Shown here piece after piece: positions 43,266 to 51,067 of a stretch of DNA of 64,000 bases. This DNA comes from Aphodomonas sp964553125. Lineage in GTDB: Bacteria > Bacillota > Clostridia > Christensenellales > Aristaeellaceae. Within the stretch, counting starts at the first letter, position 1. Every line of letters begins with the position of its first letter. The stretch is taken from contig CAZKJW010000002.1 of NCBI GenBank assembly GCA_964553125.1, forward strand, positions 1-64,000. Direction: 5' to 3'. The notes below the pieces were generated by a model that searched no databases, was not told the origin of the DNA, and saw nothing but the letters and a program-made list of their open reading frames with translations. The translations under genes were made by a program, and so were the position numbers.

Positions 43266-43541
43266 AAAGAAAAACGCCTCAAAGAATTATCTTTGAGACG
43301 AATGCAAACATCCGCGGTACCACTCAAATTGCGCCTGAAAAGACGCCTCTCAGGGTTCTGACAAACCCCTTGGCATTTACGCAGCTTCACGGGAGGCTCT
43401 ACTTACGCTTGCGCGCTTTCTGCGCTCCTGCTCGGAAGGGATGGGCGAATGCGTTTTTGTCGCTGCCTTGCACCAAACGGCAGCTCTCTGCAGACTCTGA
43501 CGCGCGCCTTCTTCGTCATCGCAAAAGGTATGAAATTGGAA
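43266..43541 (-). ncRNA. T-box riboswitch upstream of the XRE-cupin-ligase gene
   Basis: On the minus strand the leader shows the T-box elements in order: GATGACGAAGA at the Stem I base, the AG-bulge CAGAGAGC, the distal loop in GCTGCC-TTTGGTGCAA-GGCAGC, the T-box GAGTGGTACCGCGG (core 43312-43323) and a terminator CGTCTCAAAGA/TCTTTGAGGCG with a TTTTTCTTT tail (43266-43300). TTTGAG before the T-box can pair with CTCAAA of the terminator arm to form the antiterminator. The T-box base U (TGGT) implies a tRNA with discriminator A. Alignment before the CTTCCGAG segment points to AUC (Ile) as specifier, with limited certainty. Confidence 0.93.
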
Positions 43542-43548
43542 TGGCGCT

Positions 43549-43577
43549 ATTTTATCATCAGGATTCGGTTTTGTAAA
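43549..43577 (-). promoter_or_regulatory. Promoter of the T-box leader
   Basis: Minus strand TTTACA (43572-43577) and TAAAAT (43549-43554), 17-base spacer, just upstream of the T-box. Confidence 0.75.
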
Positions 43578-43639
43578 GGGGGAATTTCAGAAAAATGTCA
43601 AAAAAGATTGCGAAAAAAAGCAGGCCGGGCTTTGTGTGT

Positions 43640-43667
43640 TTTGCGGGATGGGGTTTCGTGATAGAAT
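43640..43667 (+). promoter_or_regulatory. Possible promoter(s) of the ECF sigma operon
   Basis: TTTGCG (43640-43645) and TAGAAT (43662-43667), 16-base spacer. A second candidate is the segment around 43699-43720 with GTTCCGACGCGTCTAATAGG, whose CGTC core resembles -10 elements used by ECF sigma factors and may allow autoregulation. Confidence 0.5.
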
Positions 43668-43752
43668 GAAAAAATAATAAAGAACCAAAATCGGCGAGGG
43701 TTCCGACGCGTCTAATAGGCGAAATCACTTTTATTGCGGAAGGAGGGGCGGA

Positions 43753-44223
43753 ATGACACGCGATGATTTTGCATTGCGGGTAACTGCCGCGCAGACAAAG
43801 CTCTATCGTGTTGCGCGCAGCTATCTGCGGCAGGAGGCGGATTGTCTCGACGCCATTTCGGAGGCGATCGCGCGCGCATGGCAGAAGCTGCCGTCGCTTC
43901 GCGAAGAACGCTATTTCGACACATGGCTGACGCGCATTCTGATTCGCGAATGCATCAACATCCAGCGAAAGCAACGGCGTGTTACGCCAATGGAAACGAT
44001 CCCGGAGCAAAGCGTGGAACGGGAGGATGACAGCCAAGCGCTCTGCGCTGCACTGGACGAACTGCCGCAGAAGCTGCGGACGGCGGTGGCGCTGCACTAC
44101 ATGGAAGGATACTCCGTTGAAGAAACGGCGCGGATACTTCGCGTGCCGAAAGGAACGGTTTGTTCACGGCTGAAAACAGCGCGGGAGAAACTGCGGACGC
44201 TGATGAAGGAGGGAATGGCATGA
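43753..44223 (+). CDS. ECF-type RNA polymerase sigma factor
   Basis: A 156-residue sigma-70 family protein with region 2 (KLYRVARSYLRQEADCLDAISEAIARAWQKLPSLREERYFDTWLTRILIRECIN, about 16-70) and region 4 (LPQKLRTAVALHYMEGYSVEETARILRVPKGTVCSRLKTAREKLR, about 103-148), typical of SigV/SigM-like ECF factors. An AAGGAGGGG site precedes the ATG. The stop overlaps the next gene's start (ATGA), which encodes its likely membrane anti-sigma factor. Confidence 0.94.
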   Translation: MTRDDFALRVTAAQTKLYRVARSYLRQEADCLDAISEAIARAWQKLPSLREERYFDTWLTRILIRECINIQRKQRRVTPMETIPEQSVEREDDSQALCAALDELPQKLRTAVALHYMEGYSVEETARILRVPKGTVCSRLKTAREKLRTLMKEGMA

Positions 44224-45008
44224 CGCGTGAGGAGTGGCAGAAAGCCTATGAACCGCTTCCGGAGCGGCTTGACGAATGCGTGACCCGGTCGCTTGCACGG
44301 CTGGAGGAAGCGCCTGCGCGGCACTTTTCGCTGAAGACGGCGGCGATTGCGCTGGCTGTTTTCTTGGCGCTTTGCGGCGTTGCGCTTGCGGCGTTTGAGA
44401 GCCGCACGGCGGAGATTTTCGGCCGGTTTTACGGCGATGAAAAAAAGCAGGAGCTGCTTTCCGGCGATACGGCGGATGTGAATGCCGTGCGGCGGCTCGG
44501 AGACGTGATCTATACGCTGGATGACGCGGTTTACATCAATGGAACCATTTACGCGAGCGGCACGATCCGCCCGGCGGACGAGGCGAATATGATCCTGATT
44601 GCAGAGGACGTCAGCGTCAACGATCCGGTTGGGGCGCTGCTTTTCTGGGGCGAAACAGAAGAAATTCCGGAGGATGCGCCGTCCTATGCGGAAGCGGCGC
44701 AGCAGCAGGGCGCGAAAATTGTTCTGGCGCATGCCGTTGCAAACGGCGTTCTGGACGAAAACGGCCAGCTGAACGCTTCCGAGATCGGCTATGGCGAGAT
44801 TCCGCAGGAGGACGGTACCATCCGTTTCTTTTTCGAGTTTTCGGGAGGTAAAAGCGAAATCGAACGTGCGGGAGAGTATGACGTCAGCCTCTATATCACA
44901 AACTGGGAGGTTACGCCCGACGGCGTATGGCTGTGCGGCGAGGAGAACAACACGCGGATTTCTGAGGATTGGACGATTACGATAAAACCGGAAATGCAGG
45001 AGGAGTAA
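44220..45008 (+). CDS. Membrane anti-sigma-factor-like protein
   Basis: A 262-residue protein with a cytoplasmic N-terminal segment of about 37 residues (MTREEWQKAYEPLPERLDECVTRSL), one membrane helix (about 40-58, AAIALAVFLALCGVALAAF) and an extracytoplasmic domain of about 200 residues rich in acidic residues and beta-prone segments. Topology and four-base overlap with the sigma gene suggest it sequesters the sigma factor. No zinc-binding ZAS motif is visible. Its outer domain resembles DUF4179-type anti-sigma partners only in outline. Confidence 0.75.
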   Translation: MTREEWQKAYEPLPERLDECVTRSLARLEEAPARHFSLKTAAIALAVFLALCGVALAAFESRTAEIFGRFYGDEKKQELLSGDTADVNAVRRLGDVIYTLDDAVYINGTIYASGTIRPADEANMILIAEDVSVNDPVGALLFWGETEEIPEDAPSYAEAAQQQGAKIVLAHAVANGVLDENGQLNASEIGYGEIPQEDGTIRFFFEFSGGKSEIERAGEYDVSLYITNWEVTPDGVWLCGEENNTRISEDWTITIKPEMQEE

Positions 45009-45010
45009 AC

Positions 45011-46237
45011 GTGAAAAAGCTGATTGCGTTTTTGCTTGCGACCGCTTTGCTGTGTACTGCGGCGAGCGCGGCGGAGCCGCTTCGCGTGCTGGACGGGTGG
45101 AACATCGGCAATGAGTATCTTGAGCGCTATCCGGAAAGAGCACTGGACAAGCTGGAGGTCGTCTTCGACAATATGGGCGACAGCAACCAAAACGAGCTGC
45201 TTTTTTCCGGCGAGTGGGATGCGGCGGTGATTGAAACAAGCCAGACGGATCTGGCCTCGCTGTGCGAGGCGGTGCCGCTGCTCGACCTTTCGTCTGTAGA
45301 CGCCCAACGCGCCGGAGCAATGTTTCCGGCGGTGAAAGAAGCGCTGACAATCGACGGCGCGCTGCGCGGGTTTCCGCTGCTTGTCTTTGGCTGCACGATG
45401 ACGATGAAGCTCGCCGGAGAGGAAACGCTGACCGGACTCGGCATGAACGGCGTGAAGCAGCCGAAAACCTTCGCGGAGCTTGCAGCGCTTGCGGAGAGCT
45501 ATATGGCGCTTCCACGGGAAAAGCGCAGGGGTACGGCGTTTAACGCGGACGTCCGGGATAACTGGACGGCGTATTATCTGAATTACCTGATCGATTGCTA
45601 TCAGGCGCAGTGCGTGAACAGGGACGACGGCATAGATTTTGACACGCCGGTTTTCCGGGAGAACCTTGCGCAGATTGAACGGCTGAACGCGGCGCTGTGC
45701 ATTGACAGGAAAACGAACCCGGACGCGAACGGCACACTGAAAAGCGTGGTGTATGATTATGGAAACGGCGTGATGAACACCGACTGCTCGGTGCTTCACA
45801 TGCGGGAGGACGACGCCAGCATTCCGGCGACAATGTTTGTTGTTATCGTGAACGCGAATTCGCCGCGCATTGACGAAGTGCTTGACTTTGTGCGCACTGC
45901 GTTTGAAACGGCGGAGGAGACGGAGATGCTGTATGCATCGTTCGATTATGACGCGCGGCTCCACGCCGTGTATGACGAACTGATTGACGCGCAGATTGAG
46001 CAGCATGAAGCGCAGGAAGTCATTGACCGCTTGGAAGCGCAGCGCGATGCAGGCGATCCGGCGCAGTATTACTCGCGCGAGGAGATAAAGGCGTATGCAG
46101 AGGAGGTTGCGCCGAAGCTGTCGTTCCCATGCTACCGGAGAATTTATGCGGTGAACGCGATTGCGGATTATACGGCAGGAAAACTGGATGTGGACGGGCT
46201 GATTCAGGAATTGAACCGACTGGCCGGGGAACGGTAA
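45011..46237 (+). CDS. Secreted solute-binding-protein-like component of the sigma operon
   Basis: A 408-residue protein with a signal peptide (KKLIAFLLATALLCTAASAAEP; a Cys lies in it but the context is a poor lipobox) and a fold resembling extracellular solute-binding family 1 proteins. The motifs include VVFDNMGDSNQNELLFSGEWDAAVIE, GFPLLVFGCTMTMKL and PKTFAELAALAESY. The GTG start follows GGAGGAG two bases after the anti-sigma stop. No permease or ATPase genes are nearby, so it may be a ligand sensor for the sigma/anti-sigma pair rather than a transporter part. Confidence 0.7.
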   Translation: MKKLIAFLLATALLCTAASAAEPLRVLDGWNIGNEYLERYPERALDKLEVVFDNMGDSNQNELLFSGEWDAAVIETSQTDLASLCEAVPLLDLSSVDAQRAGAMFPAVKEALTIDGALRGFPLLVFGCTMTMKLAGEETLTGLGMNGVKQPKTFAELAALAESYMALPREKRRGTAFNADVRDNWTAYYLNYLIDCYQAQCVNRDDGIDFDTPVFRENLAQIERLNAALCIDRKTNPDANGTLKSVVYDYGNGVMNTDCSVLHMREDDASIPATMFVVIVNANSPRIDEVLDFVRTAFETAEETEMLYASFDYDARLHAVYDELIDAQIEQHEAQEVIDRLEAQRDAGDPAQYYSREEIKAYAEEVAPKLSFPCYRRIYAVNAIADYTAGKLDVDGLIQELNRLAGER

Positions 46238-46263
46238 GAAAGCGCGCGCTGCGCGCAATAAAA

Positions 46264-46320
46264 CAAAAGGCTTTTGCGCAAGCGGGACAAATGTCTCCTG
46301 CGGCAAAAGCCTTTTGGTTT
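46264..46320. terminator. Bidirectional terminator between convergent genes
   Basis: AAAAGGCTTTTGC (46265-46277) and GCAAAAGCCTTTT (46303-46315) form a 13-base stem flanked by A- and T-rich tracts, serving the sigma operon (+) and the Card1-like gene (-). Confidence 0.8.
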
Positions 46321-46326
46321 GCGTGT

Positions 46327-47523
46327 TTATTGCGCTAAGCGCTTGAGCATTTCAGGGAGCCGGCCGTTTTCGATATCGTCCCGGTCGATAATGGCTACGC
46401 CGAGGCTTTCGGCGCGCTTCATCAGCGCGGGCGCATCGCACTTGGGCGTGGACATGGTGACGATAGCCGCCTGCGCCATACAGCCGCCGAAACGGTCGCA
46501 GAGCACGTAGATTTCGTTGATGTATGCAGGCGTCAGCACGCCGATCTTGCAGGAGATAAACAACGGTCGCAGTCCGCGCGTGACGGTGACGTCAATTTCA
46601 TTGATGAGGTTGTTCGCTTCCTCGCGCCCGTCCCAGTCAACGACGACGCTGATCTGCACGTCGTCAAAGAAGGCTGCGTTCATCGCTGTCTGGCAGGTGT
46701 ACAGTTCCAGCCAGATTCCGGGATCCTTCAGGCAGCTGCGCATCAATGCTGAAGGGAAACGAAAGCTGATACGTCCCTTGGCAATGCGAAGCTCCTCAAT
46801 CGCGCCGCAGGCGGCCAGCGCCCGCAGAACGGTCGGATGCGCTTTCTGGCGCTTGCCGTCGCTGCCGACGAAGGCTTCCGCCACATCGACGGTAAGCGAA
46901 TCGGAAAGCTCGCGGGTTTCTGAATCGGAAGGAGGCGTGCATGCGCGCTGAAGCCATGACACATGCCCGCTCCATTCGCGCCGATACCGGCAGAAAACGC
47001 CCCACACGCCGGGGATGTATTGCATGAGCGAATCGCGGAGCGCTTCCGTGCTGATGTGGCCGTGCTGCCGCATGGAGCCGCCGGCAATGCGCAGCACCTT
47101 GTCTACGGTGAAGCATTCTTTCGGGCGAACGGCTTCGAGCTGCTCTGCGCCGCTGATGTTGCGGAAGCAGGCTTCGTCCGGGTCGAAGGTCATTGTCGGC
47201 ACAGCCATGGCGCGGCAGAACGCGCCGACAGCAAAGATGACGGCGTTGTTGCTGCCGCTGACGTCCACCAGACAGTCGCGGCAGGCCATGTGCAGCGTCT
47301 CCAGTTCGCGGATCAGGCGCTCGGTGTTATATACGTCCACGGGAATGTAGCGGACGGTTCCGGGCGCGCCCAGCGCGCGCAGAAGAACGCCCAGCCGGTT
47401 GGCCTCGCGGACGTATTCATCGCCCTGCTTGCCGATGAATACGGTTTCCTCCGGCTTGAGGTAGACAGGGGAGAGTACGTTCAGAATCGGTTCGTCGCTC
47501 AGAAATTTGATCAGCATTTTCAT
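46327..47523 (-). CDS. DUF1887/Card1 (Can2)-like CARF-nuclease, not next to a CRISPR locus
   Basis: A 398-residue protein with the Card1 layout: an N-terminal CARF-like Rossmann domain (about 1-145), a winged-helix linker (about 150-265) and a C-terminal PD-(D/E)xK nuclease domain. The nuclease core is visible as WLELYTCQTA (Glu near 277), NEIDVTVTRGL (Asp near 313) and FISCKIG (Lys near 325). In the CARF domain the nucleotide-binding GG/T loop reads DVSGSNNAVIF, divergent from the common TGGTK form. Characterised Card1/Can2 enzymes are cut-on-signal nucleases activated by cyclic tetra-adenylate in type III CRISPR systems. No cas gene or array is in the window. Strong AGGAGGG site before ATG. 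Confidence 0.85.
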   Translation of the reverse strand: MKMLIKFLSDEPILNVLSPVYLKPEETVFIGKQGDEYVREANRLGVLLRALGAPGTVRYIPVDVYNTERLIRELETLHMACRDCLVDVSGSNNAVIFAVGAFCRAMAVPTMTFDPDEACFRNISGAEQLEAVRPKECFTVDKVLRIAGGSMRQHGHISTEALRDSLMQYIPGVWGVFCRYRREWSGHVSWLQRACTPPSDSETRELSDSLTVDVAEAFVGSDGKRQKAHPTVLRALAACGAIEELRIAKGRISFRFPSALMRSCLKDPGIWLELYTCQTAMNAAFFDDVQISVVVDWDGREEANNLINEIDVTVTRGLRPLFISCKIGVLTPAYINEIYVLCDRFGGCMAQAAIVTMSTPKCDAPALMKRAESLGVAIIDRDDIENGRLPEMLKRLAQ

Positions 47524-47634
47524 TGGGAATGTCCCTCCTGATGTTTATCATATCACGGCGCAGAGAAAGAAAAAAGGTTTTTTGTGAAAAAGCGCGAACA
47601 ATCTTTTTCTGAAGAGCTTCGGGAGGATACGACG

Positions 47635-48558
47635 ATGAAGGATTGGAAAATTGTCGGAACATGGTCGTTTTCGCAGCGGCATTTGCCTGTGGGCGCGGAG
47701 ATTCTGCGGCGCGGAGGCAGCGCGGTTGATGCAGTGACGGAAACGGCGCTTTGCGTGGAGGCAGATCCGGAGATTGATTCCGTCGGCGTGGGCGGTCTTC
47801 CCAACTGGGAGGGCGTTATGGAGCTGGACGCCGGAATCATGGATGGAGCGACGCTGGATACAGGCGCGGTTGCCGCGCTGCGCGGGTTTCCGCATCCGAT
47901 GGCCGTCGCGCGCGATGTGATGCGCCGCACGAGGCACGACCTTCTGGCAGGATATGGTGCGGAAGCGTTTGCGGAAAGCATGGGATATAAAAGGGACGAG
48001 CTTTTGACGGAGAAAGCGCGAAAGCGCTGGGCGGAGCTTCGGACGGCTCGCGGCGCCGCGCCGGATGCGCCGGCGAACATTACGCTGCATGGAGAACAGG
48101 GGAAGCCGATCGGCCATGATACGATTGCGTTGATTGCAATGGATTGCGCGGGACATCTTTGCGCCGGAACGACGACCAGCGGCCTTGCGCTAAAAATTCC
48201 GGGCAGGGTGGGCGACTCGCCTGTATGCGGCGCAGGGTTCTATGCGGACGACAGGTTTGGCGCAGCGGCGTGTACCGGGCTGGGCGAGGAGATGATCAGG
48301 ACGTCGCTTGCGTTTCGTGCGGTGCAGCTGATGCGCATGGGAATGGACGCGCTGGAGGCGGCCGTGAAAGCGATGCGGGAGGCGAGCGACGATATGGCGG
48401 CGCTTGGCCGCGAAGTCGGCGAGATGGCAATGATTACCATGGACTCTGCCGGACGGCACGGTTACGCTGCAAATCATGAGGACTTCTGTTATGCCTGCCA
48501 GACGGCGCAGGAGCCGAGCCGGCTCTATCCGGTTGAGCGGTGCTGGAAGCAGCAATGA
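47635..48558 (+). CDS. N-terminal nucleophile hydrolase, aspartylglucosaminidase/isoaspartyl peptidase family
   Basis: A 307-residue T2-family proenzyme. The N-terminal part has IVGTWSFSQRHLPVGAEILRRGGSAVDAVTETALCVEADPEIDSVGVGGLPN; autocleavage would occur before Thr in GHDTIALIAMD (about 162-172), exposing the nucleophile. GTTTSGLALKIPGRVGDSPVCGAGFYAD follows, with the conserved RVGDSP substrate-binding segment. It matches bacterial aspartylglucosaminidase-like enzymes acting on N-linked GlcNAc-Asn or beta-aspartyl peptides. The ATG at 47635 has a GGGAGG site. Cytosolic, as no signal peptide is seen. Divergent from the Card1-like gene. Confidence 0.9.
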   Translation: MKDWKIVGTWSFSQRHLPVGAEILRRGGSAVDAVTETALCVEADPEIDSVGVGGLPNWEGVMELDAGIMDGATLDTGAVAALRGFPHPMAVARDVMRRTRHDLLAGYGAEAFAESMGYKRDELLTEKARKRWAELRTARGAAPDAPANITLHGEQGKPIGHDTIALIAMDCAGHLCAGTTTSGLALKIPGRVGDSPVCGAGFYADDRFGAAACTGLGEEMIRTSLAFRAVQLMRMGMDALEAAVKAMREASDDMAALGREVGEMAMITMDSAGRHGYAANHEDFCYACQTAQEPSRLYPVERCWKQQ

Positions 48559-48578
48559 AAGTTTGCGGCGTGCAGCTC

Positions 48579-48607
48579 TTGCGATGAACCGGACAAGAGA
48601 CTATAAT
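48579..48607 (+). promoter_or_regulatory. Sigma-A promoter for the M18 peptidase gene
   Basis: TTGCGA (48579-48584) and TATAAT (48602-48607), 17-base spacer, about 35 bases upstream of the start. Confidence 0.78.
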
Positions 48608-48641
48608 AAAATCATGTTTCCCTGTGAGGAGGTTTATCTGA

Positions 48642-49946
48642 ATGAAAAAAGCTGCTGATTTTCTTGAGTTTGTGCGCCGCGCGCCGACTGCTTTTCATGC
48701 TGTTTCCGAGCTTTCCAAAATGCTGGACGAAGCGGGATTTTTGCGCCTGAAGGAGACGGAAGCGTGGCAGCTTGCGCCGGGCGGAAAGTATTATGTGACG
48801 CGAAACGGTTCCGCGCTGATCGCGTTTTGCGTTCCGGAAGAAGGGTTCGCGCCGTTTCAGATTGTTTCGAGCCACAGCGATTCGCCGACTTTCAAGCTCA
48901 AGCACAGCGCTGAGGATGTGGCGTGCGGAAAATATGTGCGGCTGAATGTGGAGCGTTACGGCGGCATGATCATGTCCACATGGCTGGACAGGCCGCTCTC
49001 GATCGCAGGACGCGTTATGGTGCGGGAGGAAAACGGCGTTCGCGCCGAACTGGTCAATCTTGACCGCGATTCCGTGCTGATTCCGAATATGCCGATTCAC
49101 TTTAACCGGGAGATCAATAACGGGTATAGCTACAACGCGCAGACGGATATGCTGCCGCTGTATGGCGGCGCTGCATCGAAGGAGCAGCTTGCGCAGGAGA
49201 TTGCCGCCGCCTGCGGCACGGAACCTGAGAGGATTGCGGCAAGCGATTTGTTCCTTTACAACCGGACGCCCGGAAGCATCTGGGGCGCTGAAAATGAGTA
49301 TTTTTCCTGCGGCCGCATCGACGATCTGGAGTGCGCCTATACGGCGCTTTGCGCCTTCCTTGAGGCAAAGCCGCAGCGCAACACGCAGGTGTATGCCGTG
49401 TTCGACAATGAGGAGGTTGGCTCCAGCACGAAACAGGGCGCCGATTCCACGCTGCTCGGCGATGTGTTTTACCGCACAGCGGCGGCGCTGGGGGCGGACG
49501 ACGCGCAGACGCGTGCAGCCATGGCGTCGAGCTTTATGGTTTCGGCCGACAATGCGCACGCCGTTCATCCGAACCATCCTGAAAAATATGACGCGCAGAA
49601 CCGCACGTTCATGAACGAGGGCGTGGTGATTAAGCATAACGCCAATCAGAAATACACGACGGACAGCGTTTCCTGCGCTGTGTTCAGCGAGATTTGCGCG
49701 CGCGCCGGTGTGCCTGTGCAGCATTTTGCGAATCGTTCCGACGTGCTGGGCGGCTCCACGCTTGGAAGCATTGCCAATACGCAGACCTCGATGAACACGG
49801 TGGATATCGGCCTTGCGCAGCTGGCCATGCATTCCGCATATGAAACGGCGGGCGTGAAGGACGTGGAGTTTATGATTCGCGCGCTGCGCGCGTTTTATGA
49901 AACGCAGATCGTCGTTGACGGCGACGGGTTGTTTACGCTGCAATGA
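48642..49946 (+). CDS. M18 family metalloaminopeptidase
   Basis: Zinc aminopeptidase of the aspartyl aminopeptidase (ApeB/DNPEP) family. The 434 residues carry the family metal and substrate motifs: SSHSDSPTFKLK (about 86-97), YGGMIMSTWLDRPLSIAGRV, AVFDNEEVGSSTKQGA (about 251-266) and SADNAHAVHPN (about 309-319), with a late GGSTLGSI. Length fits the family. A GAGGAGG site precedes the ATG, and a good promoter lies just upstream. The last bases overlap the next small gene (ATGA). Confidence 0.94.
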   Translation: MKKAADFLEFVRRAPTAFHAVSELSKMLDEAGFLRLKETEAWQLAPGGKYYVTRNGSALIAFCVPEEGFAPFQIVSSHSDSPTFKLKHSAEDVACGKYVRLNVERYGGMIMSTWLDRPLSIAGRVMVREENGVRAELVNLDRDSVLIPNMPIHFNREINNGYSYNAQTDMLPLYGGAASKEQLAQEIAAACGTEPERIAASDLFLYNRTPGSIWGAENEYFSCGRIDDLECAYTALCAFLEAKPQRNTQVYAVFDNEEVGSSTKQGADSTLLGDVFYRTAAALGADDAQTRAAMASSFMVSADNAHAVHPNHPEKYDAQNRTFMNEGVVIKHNANQKYTTDSVSCAVFSEICARAGVPVQHFANRSDVLGGSTLGSIANTQTSMNTVDIGLAQLAMHSAYETAGVKDVEFMIRALRAFYETQIVVDGDGLFTLQ

Positions 49947-50311
49947 TCGCGCAGAAGAACGCGCCTCTGCGGCTGGCTCCGGAAGAAGCGCTTGAACGGA
50001 TGAATGCGATTCTTCTCAAATACGGGAAGGATTGCAGGGCGGAAATCTTTCAGGATGCGCTGAAAATTCGCGCCTCATGGCATGTATACAGGCGAGCAGA
50101 CCGATTGTCGGTCTGCTCGTTGCTCGCCGCATGCGGATTGACGAAGCGGGCGGCGACGAATCTTTCGGCTGAATGGCTGCTGCACAATGCGGCATATCGT
50201 CTGCACGTGCTGCGCGGCTCATCGAAGGACGTTGACTTGGATTATTCGCGGGACGGACATTGGCTTGTGCGCTTCTGCACGAGAGTGCTGGAGCTGATGC
50301 ATTTATACTGA
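49943..50311 (+). CDS. Unknown small cytosolic protein
   Basis: Not recognised. The 122-residue product is mixed alpha-type, basic in the middle (HVYRRADRL, TKRAATNLSAEWLLHNAAYRLHVLR) with no membrane segment or signal peptide. Its start overlaps the M18 peptidase stop by four bases, so it is translated from the same message, which supports its being real. No function is suggested. Confidence 0.6.
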   Translation: MIAQKNAPLRLAPEEALERMNAILLKYGKDCRAEIFQDALKIRASWHVYRRADRLSVCSLLAACGLTKRAATNLSAEWLLHNAAYRLHVLRGSSKDVDLDYSRDGHWLVRFCTRVLELMHLY

Positions 50312-50346
50312 CGTTCAGAAGCGAACGGAAAGTGCTAAACGAATCA

Positions 50347-50379
50347 CCGCCGAAGGCTGTTGCTTTCGGCGGCGTTTTA
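50347..50379 (+). terminator. Rho-independent terminator
   Basis: CCGCCGAAGGC and GCTTTCGGCGG pair around TGTT and are followed by CGTTTTAT, ending the M18 peptidase transcript. The 200 bases after it to 50577 hold no convincing gene. Confidence 0.75.
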
Positions 50380-50577
50380 TGTTCTGCGGGAATCTGGAAC
50401 CCACGGCCTCTGGAATGGGGTTCAAGTACGCTGGTGCAAGATGGTTTTAGTTTGATCAAAAGGTCCTACATCGAAGCGCAAATGAGTTAGGTCACGGCGA
50501 CGTGTACCGCCATCTGATCTGTACTCGTATGGTTGGAGCGGCGTGAACATTACACCTATCTGTCATGTCGGATGTCA

Positions 50578-50892
50578 TCAGTTCTCAACATGCGTATGAT
50601 ATGCTTTCCATTGTTCCAGCTTGATTCCGACCCAAAAGCCATAAATCCCGAGTGTAATAAGCGTCAGCAGAATCCACTTAATCCAGTTGCCGAAAAGCTG
50701 TATTGCTTTTCCATCAAAGGTCAGACGATGCCCGTCGATGATCGTATGCATCGTTTTCCAACGTAGCATGTGGCAGACTGCCCACGGATAAGCAAGGCCG
50801 AGCGTGCATACTGTTACGATAAAACAGCCAACGCGATGCCCGACCAGCCCAAAAAGGCTTCCGTCAAATTTTGACTCGCTCATGTAGTTCAT
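50578..50892 (-). CDS. DUF898-like small membrane protein
   Basis: A 104-residue protein with FDGSLFGLVGHRVGCFIVTVCTLGLAYPWAVCHMLRWKTMHTIIDGHRLTFDGKAIQLFGNWIKWILLTLITLGIYGFWVGIKLEQW. The repeated pattern of an F-G-S start, a helix, T-L-G-(I/L) and W-x-x-x is that of DUF898 (YjgN) proteins, here as one short unit with two or three membrane helices. Function is unknown. The coding strand is notably less GC-rich than neighbouring genes, which may mark acquisition from elsewhere. A GAAGGAA site precedes the start. Confidence 0.72.
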   Translation of the reverse strand: MNYMSESKFDGSLFGLVGHRVGCFIVTVCTLGLAYPWAVCHMLRWKTMHTIIDGHRLTFDGKAIQLFGNWIKWILLTLITLGIYGFWVGIKLEQWKAYHTHVEN

Positions 50893-51067
50893 TTTCGATG
50901 TTCCTTCTTATCCGAACGTTTTTCATACTACATTTAGAAACTGTGCTGCGATCTGTTTGACGCTGAATCCGGCTGATTATTGCGACTGCCGAATTATACG
51001 TCATAAACACAGGTAGCAGCACCCTGATTGCTAACGCTCGCTTTGACCGCGCCATGCGCGGGAAAAA

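Noticed and set aside
43241..43390. N-terminal extension of the XRE-cupin-ligase to an upstream ATG at 43390
   Set aside because: The extension would translate the T-box core and terminator; the ATG at 43240 has a ribosome-binding site and gives the normal XRE start.
46327..47635. CRISPR array or cas genes around the Card1-like gene
   Set aside because: I looked for regularly spaced direct repeats of 23-47 bases and for other Cas-like proteins on both sides; only metabolic and regulatory genes and a terminator were seen.
50385..50460. tRNA-like sequence (GGGGTTCAAGT resembles a T-loop)
   Set aside because: The flanking arms do not pair into acceptor, D or anticodon stems and no CCA-adjacent acceptor is formed.
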